A stretch of 64,000 nucleotides of DNA from Nocardia thailandica NBRC 100428. Lineage in GTDB: Bacteria; Actinomycetota; Actinomycetes; Mycobacteriales; Mycobacteriaceae. The stretch spans positions 1 to 64,000 of the forward strand of contig NZ_BAGK01000205.1 in NCBI RefSeq assembly GCF_000308795.1. The letters are read 5' to 3'. The translations under genes and the position numbers were made by a program. Within the stretch, counting starts at the first letter, position 1. Every line of letters starts with the position of its first letter. Shown in pieces: positions 56,576 to 64,000 of the stretch. Under the pieces are notes generated by a model that saw nothing but the letters and a program-made list of their open reading frames with translations, did no database searches and had not been told where the DNA came from.

Positions 56576-57534
56576 GCGAGCAGCAGCAGGAAGCGCCGGT
56601 CGGGATCGGTCCAGGTGCGGGTGGTGGCGAACCCGGCGGCGTCGAGCTCGGCGGACAGCCCCTCGGGACGGAACTTGGCCGAGATCTCGGTGCGCATCTC
56701 CTCCCCCGCCGCGAACTCGACGGTCAGGCCCAGCTCGGCGACGGTGACGGTGACCGCGCGCGTGGCGCGCAGCCGCATCTCGATCCACTCGTGCTCGGCG
56801 TCCCACAGCGCGACGTGCTCGAACTCGGCGGGCACGAAGTCGGCGCCGAGCCGGTGGTTGAGCACGTGCAGCACGTTGCGGTTGAACTCCGCAGTCACCC
56901 CGGCCGCGTCGTCGTAGGCGGGGACGAGGACCGCCGGATCGATCACCAGCCCCGCGCCGAGCAGCAGCTGCTCCCCGGGCTCGAGGACGTCGTGGATGCC
57001 GGCGAGGAACTCGGCGCGTTCGGCGGGCACCAGGTTGCCCAGCGTGCCGCCCAGGAAGGCGATCATCCGGCGGCCGCCACGCGGCAGATTCGCCAGGGTG
57101 TCGGTGAAGTCGCTGACCACCCCGTGCACGGCGAGGCCGGGGAATTCCTCGGCCACCTGCGCGGCCGAGGCGCGCAGCGCGTCGACGGAGACGTCCTGGG
57201 GCACATAGGTCTTCAGCGAGCCCTCGGCGGTGAGCGCGTCCAGCAGCAGCCGGGTCTTGGCGGCCGAGCCCGCGCCGAGCTCGACCAGCACCTCCGGCCG
57301 GGCGGTTGCGGCGATCTCCCCGACGACCTCGTCGAGCAGGGCGCGCTCGGTGCGGGTCGGGTAGTACTCGGGCAGCGCCGTGATCTGTTCGAAGAGCTCG
57401 CTGCCGCGCGCGTCGTAGAACCATTTGGGCGGCAGCGACTTCGGGGTGGAGGACAGCCCGCGACGGGCGTCGGCGCGCAGGGCGGTGGTCAGATCGTCGT
57501 CGGTGAGGTGGACGTCCAGCAGCGGCGCGGTCAT
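56563..57534 (-). CDS. egtD: L-histidine N-alpha-methyltransferase EgtD
   Basis: A 323-residue SAM-dependent enzyme that trimethylates histidine to hercynine, the first committed step of ergothioneine synthesis. Landmarks are LPPKWFYDARGSELFEQIT, the SAM site LVELGAGSAAKTRLLLDAL, FLGGTLGNL and the histidine-binding C-terminal MRTEISAKF. Length and order fit M. tuberculosis EgtD (Rv3701c). It overlaps the end of egtC (ATGA). Confidence 0.96.
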   Translation of the reverse strand: MTAPLLDVHLTDDDLTTALRADARRGLSSTPKSLPPKWFYDARGSELFEQITALPEYYPTRTERALLDEVVGEIAATARPEVLVELGAGSAAKTRLLLDALTAEGSLKTYVPQDVSVDALRASAAQVAEEFPGLAVHGVVSDFTDTLANLPRGGRRMIAFLGGTLGNLVPAERAEFLAGIHDVLEPGEQLLLGAGLVIDPAVLVPAYDDAAGVTAEFNRNVLHVLNHRLGADFVPAEFEHVALWDAEHEWIEMRLRATRAVTVTVAELGLTVEFAAGEEMRTEISAKFRPEGLSAELDAAGFATTRTWTDPDRRFLLLLAQRR

Positions 57535-58343
57535 GTACGGGACCTTTCGAGGGCGGGGAGATCGGTGACGGTGAGCCGGCCGGGCACGGCGGTCACGAGG
57601 GATCGATCGGGGACGGTCTGCCAGCGGGGGTCGTCGTCGTAGGGTTCGGAGGACAGCACGGCGGCGTCGTCGGTGACCAGGGCCGACAGCGAGTGGTAGA
57701 CGGTGGTGGCCCACAGCTCGATGCCGTTGCCGAGCAACAGGTTCAGGCGGGCCTCGGGCGCGTGGCGCAGCACCGCGCCGGTCAGCCGCGTCAGCGCCAC
57801 GGCCGGGTCGAGCGTCTCCAGCAGGCCGCGCAACAGCACCCACAGCGCGGCCGAATCGGTCAGCGACTCGGCCTCGAGCAGGATCGCGGGCGACCGGAAG
57901 ACCGGCGCGTCGAGCGTCGCGTCGAGGTCGGCGGCCACCGCGGGCAGCACGGCCCGCCAGGCCGGGACGAGCCCGTTGTGACTGAAGGCCCAGTGCTCGT
58001 CGGTGAACGGCGCGCACGCCCCGCGCTCGATCGGCATGCCGACGGTGGCCGAGCGGACCGCCGCCACCACCGCGTGCGACTCGAGCTGTCCCAGTACCTC
58101 TTCCACGGCGGGGTCGGTCCAGATCGGCGCGGGATTGCGGTAACGGCTGACGGTGTGGCGGACGTCGTCGATGCCCGCGTTGGCGCGGCGCCACCAGGCC
58201 GCCCCGAAACCGTCGGCGTTGACGGTGCCGCCGCCGCGCATCCGGCGCGGCGCCCAGGACTGGACGAACAGCGAGTGCGGCCCGCGGACCAGCAGCTCGC
58301 CGACCGTCACCGGCGGACCGACGTAGCCGAGATGACGGCACAT
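57531..58343 (-). CDS. egtC: Gamma-glutamyl-hercynylcysteine S-oxide amidohydrolase EgtC
   Basis: A 270-residue class II glutamine-amidotransferase-like (Ntn) hydrolase. The N-terminal cysteine of MCRHLGYVG becomes the catalytic nucleophile after Met removal. NADGFGAAWW and FSHNGLVPAWR are the conserved fold motifs. It removes the glutamyl group from the EgtB product. Its ATG shares the final base of the egtB stop codon. Confidence 0.95.
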   Translation of the reverse strand: MCRHLGYVGPPVTVGELLVRGPHSLFVQSWAPRRMRGGGTVNADGFGAAWWRRANAGIDDVRHTVSRYRNPAPIWTDPAVEEVLGQLESHAVVAAVRSATVGMPIERGACAPFTDEHWAFSHNGLVPAWRAVLPAVAADLDATLDAPVFRSPAILLEAESLTDSAALWVLLRGLLETLDPAVALTRLTGAVLRHAPEARLNLLLGNGIELWATTVYHSLSALVTDDAAVLSSEPYDDDPRWQTVPDRSLVTAVPGRLTVTDLPALERSRT

Positions 58344-59677
58344 CAGCGCTCGTCCTCGCGCAGGTCGCGGGCCAGGCGGAACCCGGCGAAGATCTGCCTG
58401 CGGATCGGGTGGTCCCAGTTGCGGAAGGTGCCGCGGCAGGCGACCGGATCGGTGCCGAAGGACCCGCCGCGCAGCACCCGGTAGTCGCCGCCGAAGAACA
58501 CCTCGGAGTACTCCCGGTACGGGAACGCGCGGAACCCCGGATAGGGCTCGAACCCCGAGGCGGTCCATTCCCACACGTCGCCGACGAGCTGGTGCGCGCC
58601 GGTGGCCGAGACACCCGCCGGGTAGGCGCCGATCTCGGCGGGTTCCAGGTGCCGCTGGCCGAGATTGGCGGTGGCCGGGGTCGGTTCGTCCTCGCCCCAC
58701 GGGTAACGGCGCGACGCGCCGGTCGCGGGGTCGTAGCGCGCGGCCTTCTCCCATTCGGCCTCGGTCGGCAGGCGCTTGCCCGCCCAGGCCGCGAACGCCT
58801 CGGCCTCGAACCAGCACACGTGCACCACCGGCTGTCGCGGCGCCAGGGGCACCCGGCGGCCGAAGACCCGGCGGTACCAGCGGTCTCCGTCGCGCTCCCA
58901 GAACTGGGGCGCGATTAGGCCGGCCTCCTGCCGGTGCGCCCAGCCGCGGGGCGACCAGAGTTCGGGCCGCTCGTAGCCGCCCGCGTCGACGAAGGCCAGG
59001 TACTGCTCGTTGGTCACCGGGGCGGCGTCGATCGCGAAGGCGGGCACGTGCACCGGGTGGGCCGGGCGCTCGTTGTCCAGCGCCCACGGATCGGCCGAGG
59101 TGCCCATGACGAATTCGCCCGCGGGCACGCGCACCTCGCCGACGGGGGTGGCGGCGGCGGTGGGCGCGGGCGGCGCCGACAGCACCGGCGCGCCCGCGCG
59201 CAGCTGATGGGTGGCCAGCATGGTCTCGTCGTGCTGCTGTTCGTGCTGGGCGATCATGCCGAAGGCGAAGCCGTTGTCCACCAGCGGGTTTCCCGCCAGC
59301 GCGCTCGTGTCGAGGACGTCGAACACCTTCTCCCTGACCGCGCCGACGTACCCGCGCGCCTGCGCGGGGTCCAGCAGCGGCAGGGCGGGGCGGTTGGCGC
59401 GGGCGTGCTTGAACGCGTCGTAGAGCTCGTCGATGTCGGCGCGCACCGCGTCCCGGCCGCCGACGTCACGCACCAGCCACAGTTCCTCCTGGTTACCGAT
59501 GTGGGCCAGGTCCCAGACGAGCGGGCTCATGAGCGGGGAATGCTGGGCGATCAGGTCGGCGTCGTCGACGGCGTCGGTGAGACCGGTGGTGCGCAGGCGG
59601 GCGCGCCGGAGCACCTCGGCGATCCGCTCGCGCAGGCGTTCGGCGTCGCGGTGGTCGGAGGGAGCGGGCAGGGTCAC
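58343..59677 (-). CDS. egtB: Hercynine sulfoxide synthase EgtB
   Basis: A 444-residue non-haem iron enzyme joining hercynine and gamma-glutamylcysteine with oxygen. The N-terminal DinB-like domain supplies the iron histidines (SPLVWDLAHIGNQEE and AQHEQQHDE, the HxxxHxE pattern). The C-terminal formylglycine-generating-like domain contains GDVWEWTASGFEPYPGFRAFPY and YRVLRGGSF. The GTG at 59677 overlaps the egtA stop (GTGA). Confidence 0.96.
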   Translation of the reverse strand: MTLPAPSDHRDAERLRERIAEVLRRARLRTTGLTDAVDDADLIAQHSPLMSPLVWDLAHIGNQEELWLVRDVGGRDAVRADIDELYDAFKHARANRPALPLLDPAQARGYVGAVREKVFDVLDTSALAGNPLVDNGFAFGMIAQHEQQHDETMLATHQLRAGAPVLSAPPAPTAAATPVGEVRVPAGEFVMGTSADPWALDNERPAHPVHVPAFAIDAAPVTNEQYLAFVDAGGYERPELWSPRGWAHRQEAGLIAPQFWERDGDRWYRRVFGRRVPLAPRQPVVHVCWFEAEAFAAWAGKRLPTEAEWEKAARYDPATGASRRYPWGEDEPTPATANLGQRHLEPAEIGAYPAGVSATGAHQLVGDVWEWTASGFEPYPGFRAFPYREYSEVFFGGDYRVLRGGSFGTDPVACRGTFRNWDHPIRRQIFAGFRLARDLREDER

Positions 59678-60966
59678 GAGCGGGTTCTCCGTGATCGTCG
59701 GGGCGGCGGGCCGGTCACCTCGTGCGGGGCGAGACCCGCCCGGCAGCGCCGCGTCGCCGCGGCGAGTTGTTCGGCGGCCCAGGAGGATCGGGCATGGGCG
59801 GTGGCCAGATCGAGGACGTCGGTGGCGACCGCGCGCAGCCGCGGGTCGGCCAGGGCGCAGCGGGCGGCCTGCTGCCAGCGATCGGCCACCGGCGCGGCCA
59901 GCGCCGTGGCCTCGGCGGTCACCTCGGGCGTGGACAGCAGCGCGTCGACGACGTGGATCGGCGCGGACCAGCTGTCGTTCGGCTGCGTGTCGAGATAGCG
60001 GACCTCGAGGTGCCCCGAGGCGCGCACCGGCGGGAACAGCGTGGTCAGGTGATAGTCCAGATCGGCGGGTTCGGGCCTGCGGCCGATCTCGTCGTCCACG
60101 GCGCCGTCGAGCCAGTCGGCGAAGGTCGCTCCCGGCGGGGCGGCCCAGTCCGCGGCCGGGTCCGCGTTGCGCACGCACAGCAGCGGGACGTCGAGGGCCC
60201 AGTGCGCGTAGCCGGACACCGGGTCGGGCCAGTCGGCGACCGGGGGACGGGTGCGGGCGGGGTCGAGGCGCAGCCAGGTGCGCATGCGCTGGGAGGCCCA
60301 GCCGCCCTCGGGCGCGCCGTACAGGCGCGGGGAGCAGGCGAAGGCGGCGATCAGCGCGGGCGCCAGGGTGTAGAGGGCGGTCCAGCGGGCGGCGACCTCG
60401 GCCGGATCGGCGCCGGCGTCCACGCTGACCTGGGTGGCCGCGGTATTGCACATCATCAGCTTGCCGAAGGGTCCGATGCCGGTGAAACATCGCTCCATCG
60501 CCTGATAGCGGGGCAGGAGCAGCAGGCGCTGGGCGGGACGGCGATCGTCGGCGGCGGCGGCGATCATGTCGATACCGCCCGCGGCCAGCAGTTCCCGCAA
60601 TCTGCCCGCATCGGCGCGCAGGCCCGCCTCGAGGTCGGCCGCGTCGGCGAAGGGCGCGCTGGAGAGTTCGATCTGGCCGCCCGGTTCCACGGTGACGCGG
60701 CTGCCCGCGGGCAGGGCCAGCGCGGGGGATCCGGGGGCGATGGACACGGGTGCGTGCGGTCCGAGCACGGCGGCGAGGTCGCTGGGCGCGGGGCGCTCAC
60801 CGCTGCCTGCCGCGGTGAGCCACTCCAGTTCGGCGCCGATCAGGGTGGGTGGCCCCAGCTTGAAGCAGACGCCGCCGACATAGGCTTCCGCCGCCGCGCG
60901 CGAGGAGAGTTCGCCCTGCTCAGCGGGCATATCCGTGGCCGACACTCGCTCCAGAATGACCGCCAT
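59674..60966 (-). CDS. egtA: Glutamate-cysteine ligase EgtA
   Basis: A 430-residue ATP-grasp-like GCS2-type ligase that makes gamma-glutamylcysteine for ergothioneine. Motifs include GAELEWLT near the N terminus, VTVEPGGQIELSSAP (substrate and metal binding) and MCNTAATQVSVDAG. I take the ATG at 60966, preceded by GGTGGAGGTCGGC, over the in-frame ATG at 61026. It is the first gene of the egtA-egtB-egtC-egtD operon and diverges from an egtE-like gene. Confidence 0.95.
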   Translation of the reverse strand: MAVILERVSATDMPAEQGELSSRAAAEAYVGGVCFKLGPPTLIGAELEWLTAAGSGERPAPSDLAAVLGPHAPVSIAPGSPALALPAGSRVTVEPGGQIELSSAPFADAADLEAGLRADAGRLRELLAAGGIDMIAAAADDRRPAQRLLLLPRYQAMERCFTGIGPFGKLMMCNTAATQVSVDAGADPAEVAARWTALYTLAPALIAAFACSPRLYGAPEGGWASQRMRTWLRLDPARTRPPVADWPDPVSGYAHWALDVPLLCVRNADPAADWAAPPGATFADWLDGAVDDEIGRRPEPADLDYHLTTLFPPVRASGHLEVRYLDTQPNDSWSAPIHVVDALLSTPEVTAEATALAAPVADRWQQAARCALADPRLRAVATDVLDLATAHARSSWAAEQLAAATRRCRAGLAPHEVTGPPPRRSRRTRS

Positions 60967-61121
60967 GCCGACCTCCACCTGTCCGGGTGATGCTGTGGTG
61001 CCTACCGCGTTGTCCGTGTGCCACACCGGTGCCCTGCCGCGTCGAGGGGCACCCGGGTCATTCCAGAGTAGCCACGGGATCCGACAGAAAAGATGACGAA
61101 GCGGAAACGGCCGGGCGCACT

Positions 61122-62306
61122 ATGGTCGAACCCATGATCGACTCGGCTGCCGTCCGGGCAGCGACTCCCGGCCTGACCTCGGACCTGATCTTCCTCGACA
61201 GCGCGGGTTCCTCCCTGCCCCCCGCGGTCGTCACCGACACCGTCATCGCCCACCTCCGCCGCGAGGCCGAGATCGGTGGTTACCGTGCGGCAAACGAGCG
61301 GCTCGACGACCTGGCCGACGTCAAGAGCGCCGTCGCCACGCTGATCGGCGCCACCCCCGCCACCATCGCGCTCAGCGACAGCGCGTCCCGGTCGTGGGCC
61401 GATTTCTTCTACTCGGTCCCGCTGCGGGAGGGCGACCGGATCCTGCTGTCGGAGGCCGACTACGCGACCAACGCCATCGCCGCGCTCCAGCGCGCCAGGG
61501 CGACCGGCGCGGTGGTCGAGCACATCCCCAGCGACGGCACCGGCGCCCTGGATCTCGGCGCGCTGGAGCGCATGCTCGACGAGCGGGTGCGGCTGGTCTC
61601 GCTCCAGCACGCCCCGACCAACGGCGGCCTCGTCAACCCGATCGCCGAGGCCACCGCGCTGGCGCGCGCGGTGGGCGCGCTGGTGCTGCTCGACGCCTGC
61701 CAGTCGATCGGCCAGCTCCCCCTCGACGTGGCCGCGCTCGGCGTCGACGCGCTCTCGGCGACCGGGCGCAAGTGGCTGCGCGGGCCCCGCGGCACCGGAT
61801 TCCTCTACGTCCGTGACGAACTCGCGCGCACCATGGAACCCGAACGCCTCGACCTGCACGGGGCGACCTGGACCGGGCCCGACTCCTACGCCCTCGCCCC
61901 CGACGCGAGCCGCTTCGAGTTCTGGGAGTGCGACGTGGCGGCGCGGCTCGGCCTCGGCGCGGCCGTGCGCTACCTGCTCGCGCTCGGCCCCGACCAGGTG
62001 TACGCGGCCGTGGCCGAGCGGGCGGCGTACCTGCGGACCGCGCTGTCGGCCCTGCCGGGGGTGACCGTGCGCGATCTGGGCACCCGGCACAGCGGCATCG
62101 TCTCCTTCACCGTCGACGGCGTCGACCCGATCGCCGTGCGCGACGGGCTCGCCGAGCGGAACATGACCGTCACCGTCAGCCACGCGAGTTCGACCCTGCT
62201 CGACATGACCTCCCGCGCGCTGCCCTCGGTGGTCCGCGCCTCGCCGCACTACTTCGTCGACTTCGACGAGCTGGACCGGTTCGCCGCCGCGGTCGCCGGG
62301 CTCTAG
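61122..62306 (+). CDS. egtE: EgtE-like PLP-dependent enzyme (class V aminotransferase fold)
   Basis: A protein of about 394 residues with the class V aminotransferase fold. The PLP lysine lies in SATGRKWLRGPRGTGFLYV, the Asp/Gln pair in VLLDACQSIGQLPLDV, and IFLDSAGSSLPP opens the domain. Its place next to egtA supports assignment as EgtE, the lyase releasing ergothioneine from hercynylcysteine sulfoxide. It is on the opposite strand to the rest of the cluster. Close class V relatives (cysteine desulfurase-like) are an alternative. A second in-frame ATG at 61134 is an equally good start. Confidence 0.8.
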   Translation: MVEPMIDSAAVRAATPGLTSDLIFLDSAGSSLPPAVVTDTVIAHLRREAEIGGYRAANERLDDLADVKSAVATLIGATPATIALSDSASRSWADFFYSVPLREGDRILLSEADYATNAIAALQRARATGAVVEHIPSDGTGALDLGALERMLDERVRLVSLQHAPTNGGLVNPIAEATALARAVGALVLLDACQSIGQLPLDVAALGVDALSATGRKWLRGPRGTGFLYVRDELARTMEPERLDLHGATWTGPDSYALAPDASRFEFWECDVAARLGLGAAVRYLLALGPDQVYAAVAERAAYLRTALSALPGVTVRDLGTRHSGIVSFTVDGVDPIAVRDGLAERNMTVTVSHASSTLLDMTSRALPSVVRASPHYFVDFDELDRFAAAVAGL

Positions 62307-62313
62307 GCCGCGA

Positions 62314-62865
62314 TCAGGCCAGGTGCCGCTCGACGAGCCCGGCCGCCAGCGCCGCCGGATCCGCGCCGGGCGCGAGGAGTTCGAGCGAGCGCCCCGCGGT
62401 GACGGTCGCCAGGCCGTGCACATTCGTCCACAGGGCGAGGGCGCGATCGGGGGCGTCCTCGCCCGCGCCGGGTAGCGCGGCCCGCACCAGCGCGACCACC
62501 TCGGCGTAGAGCGGGACGGTGGTGGCGCGCAGGTTCTGGCCGGATCCCGCGAGCAGGTCGTGCCGGAACATGAGGGTGAACATCTCCGGCCGCTCGGCGG
62601 CGAACCGGACGTAGGCGACCGCCATGTGCCGCAGGCGTTCCCGCGGCCCGCCGGGCGCGCCGGCGAACGCCGTGGCGAGGTCGGTGAAGCCGCGGTGGGC
62701 GATCGCGGCCAGCAGGGCCGCGTGGGTCGGGAACCAGCGCCGCGGCGCGCCGTGCGAGACCCCGGCGGCCCGGGCGATGGCGCGCAGCCCGAGCCCGCCC
62801 GCGCCGAGTTCCTCGAGCAGGTCGGCGCCGACCTCGACGAGGCGGTCGCGCAGCGGTTCGGACAT
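62314..62865 (-). CDS. TetR family regulator
   Basis: A 183-residue TetR-type repressor. The helix-turn-helix covers residues ~8-52, with VSHGAPRRWFPTHAALL as recognition helix. The C-terminal part (RHMAVAYVRFAAERPEMFTLMF, then ALALWTNVHGLATV) matches the WHG-type ligand domain common among lipid-responsive TetR proteins. It diverges from an acyltransferase gene, with two perfect palindromes between, so it should repress both. Confidence 0.88.
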   Translation of the reverse strand: MSEPLRDRLVEVGADLLEELGAGGLGLRAIARAAGVSHGAPRRWFPTHAALLAAIAHRGFTDLATAFAGAPGGPRERLRHMAVAYVRFAAERPEMFTLMFRHDLLAGSGQNLRATTVPLYAEVVALVRAALPGAGEDAPDRALALWTNVHGLATVTAGRSLELLAPGADPAALAAGLVERHLA

Positions 62866-62917
62866 GGGCTCAATTCTGCACAGCGCGCCCCGGCGGCCGA
62901 CATCCGCCCGTGCGCCC

Positions 62918-62957
62918 GTAGACAGTGTCTACTAGCGTGTGCGTAGACACTGTCTAC
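62918..62957. promoter_or_regulatory. Double TetR operator
   Basis: GTAGACAGTGTCTAC (62918-62932) and GTAGACACTGTCTAC (62943-62957) are two perfect palindromes 25 bp apart, center to center, lying in the 104-bp region between the TetR gene and the acyltransferase gene. They differ only in the central base. Confidence 0.88.
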
Positions 62958-62969
62958 GAGGAGGATCCC

Positions 62970-63665
62970 ATGTGGTACCGCCTGTTCAAGCACGTCCTGC
63001 TCGGCCCGCTGCTGCGCGTCCTCGGCCGACCCCGGGTGGAGGGGCTCCACCACATCCCCCAGGACGGCCCGGTCATCGTCGCGGCCAACCACCTGGCCTT
63101 CATCGACTCGCTCTACCTGGCGCTGGTCATCCCCCGGCCGATCAGCTTCCTCGCCAAGAACGAGTACTTCACCGGCACCGGGCCGCGCGGGCGGCTGCGG
63201 CGCTGGTTCTACACGGTCTCCGGCCAGGTCCCGGTCGACCGCACCGGCGGCGACGCGGCCGCGGCCGCCCTCGACGCGGCCACCCGCATCCTCGAGGCCG
63301 GGGGCGTCTGGGCCATCCACCCCGAGGGCACCCGCTCCCCCGACGGCCGCGTCTACCGGGGCCGCACCGGCGTGCTGCGCGTGGCCGTGGCCACCGGCGC
63401 GCCCGTGGTGCCCGCCGTGCTCTCCGGCACCGACCGGATGAACCCCCGCGGCGGGCGCCTGCTGCGCCCGGCGAAGGTCCACATCAGTTTCGGACCCCCT
63501 CGGCGGTACCCGGCCGGCTGCGGCCCGGCCCAGGTCAGAGGGGCAGTTGACGAGCTGATGCGGGAAATTGCGCACCGATCCGGTAGACCATATGTTGACC
63601 GCTACGCGGCGACGTTCCTCGTGGACGCGTCACCGACGCCGGGAGAGGGGATCTCGGCGGGTTAA
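62970..63665 (+). CDS. 1-acyl-sn-glycerol-3-phosphate acyltransferase (PlsC family)
   Basis: A 231-residue PlsC-type acyltransferase. The catalytic HxxxxD motif is NHLAFIDSLY, and the glycerophosphate-binding motif is HPEGTRSPDGRVYRGRTGVLRVAVATGAPVVPA. It acylates lysophosphatidic acid or a similar lipid at the membrane. GAGGAGG precedes the ATG. The operator pair sits immediately upstream, so the divergent TetR protein most likely controls it. Confidence 0.93.
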   Translation: MWYRLFKHVLLGPLLRVLGRPRVEGLHHIPQDGPVIVAANHLAFIDSLYLALVIPRPISFLAKNEYFTGTGPRGRLRRWFYTVSGQVPVDRTGGDAAAAALDAATRILEAGGVWAIHPEGTRSPDGRVYRGRTGVLRVAVATGAPVVPAVLSGTDRMNPRGGRLLRPAKVHISFGPPRRYPAGCGPAQVRGAVDELMREIAHRSGRPYVDRYAATFLVDASPTPGEGISAG

Positions 63666-63741
63666 CACGGGCTCGGCGGAGCGGGATAGTGGGTGCAGGA
63701 CCGTAATCGCTAGTTGGCAGGTTTCCGAAGGGGAGTCCGAC

Positions 63742-64000
63742 TTGAGCAGGTTCACCGACGAAATGTTCTCCACCGCCCGGACCAGCCGCCGCGGGCTGGT
63801 CACGGGCGAGCCCGCCGCGCCCGTGCGGCAGACCTGGGGCGAGATCCACCAGATCGCCCGCCGGATGGCGGGCGGCCTCGCCGACGGCGGGATCGGGCAC
63901 GGCGCCGCGGTGGGCGTCCTCGCCGGCATGCCGGTCGACATCGCCCCCGCCTGCCAGGCGGTCTGGATGCGGGGCGGCTCGGTGACCATGCTGCACCAGC
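63742..64000 (+). CDS. Fatty acyl-CoA/AMP ligase (FadD type), N-terminal part
   Basis: The first 86 codons of an AMP-forming ligase, running off the right edge. The TTG at 63742 has an AGGGGAG ribosome site. SRFTDEMFSTARTSRRGLVTGEP and the WGEIHQIARRMAGGLADGGI segment are typical of the N terminus of FadD-type enzymes. The AMP-binding signature is outside the window, so the exact class is open. Confidence 0.85.
   Translation, partial: MSRFTDEMFSTARTSRRGLVTGEPAAPVRQTWGEIHQIARRMAGGLADGGIGHGAAVGVLAGMPVDIAPACQAVWMRGGSVTMLHQ

Overview
The window is high-GC actinobacterial chromosome from the Mycobacteriales and looks most like Nocardia or a close relative. The evidence is strong G/C third-position bias, many GTG starts and ATGA/GTGA gene overlaps, a sigK-rskA-fasciclin locus, WXG100 proteins, an ergothioneine cluster, and a gene order that mirrors the Mycobacterium tuberculosis prsA-glmU-TetR-mfd-mazG-lpqU-eno-divIC-DUF501-ppx block. 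Species is not determinable from the sequence alone.

Layout. 1-13.5 kb: end of a thiolase, a Bax inhibitor-1 family membrane protein, an RsmC-like methyltransferase, several lipoproteins and secreted proteins (AMIN-like, DUF6153, DUF305), a serine hydrolase, a GntR regulator, and a cholesterol-oxidase-like GMC enzyme grouped with DUF305 and LVIVD proteins opposite a TetR gene. 13.5-16.6 kb: a POT peptide transporter and an APC amino acid permease. 16.6-20.6 kb: a SigK regulon in miniature (fasciclin lipoprotein, sigK, rskA, membrane molybdopterin oxidoreductase), with the same CCATCC-N15-CCGAAA promoter in front of the fasciclin gene and sigK. 20.7-24.5 kb: a visibly AT-richer island bounded by 35-bp repeats of a tRNA-Leu 3' end. 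It carries two WXG100 proteins, a type VII-type toxin split by a frameshift at an A-rich slippery site, a probable immunity protein and a decayed pyruvate carboxylase fragment. 24.6-28.5 kb: a cupin protein, an acyl-CoA dehydrogenase with a KstR-type operator, a P450 and its TetR regulator.

28.5-54.6 kb is the conserved block (ppx, DUF501, divIC, eno, lpqU ... mazG, mfd, TetR, tRNA-Gln, glmU, prs). A 12-kb insert sits between lpqU and mazG. It contains two divergent operons around a 321-bp region with two DtxR/IdeR-like iron boxes. One encodes a family-5 binding protein, a permease and a single-chain permease-ATPase-ATPase fusion. The other encodes a VioC-like oxygenase, SbnB-like and SbnA-like enzymes, a type III PLP decarboxylase and a MATE exporter. 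Together they read as an iron-regulated make/export/re-import system for a small diaminopropionate-derived (aminopolycarboxylate-type) metallophore made without NRPS or NIS synthetases. This is the strongest candidate for an undescribed system.

Two copies of a ~152-bp nested inverted repeat lie directly after stop codons (TetR pseudogene at 50.2 kb, prs at 54.6 kb). Their flanking modules are nearly identical, while their central stems differ in sequence but stay paired, which is the signature of a selected or mobile structured element. 54.8-64 kb: DUF4190 and DUF2461 proteins, the ergothioneine genes egtA-egtB-egtC-egtD with a divergent egtE-like gene, a TetR/acyltransferase pair sharing two perfect operators, and the start of an acyl-CoA ligase.
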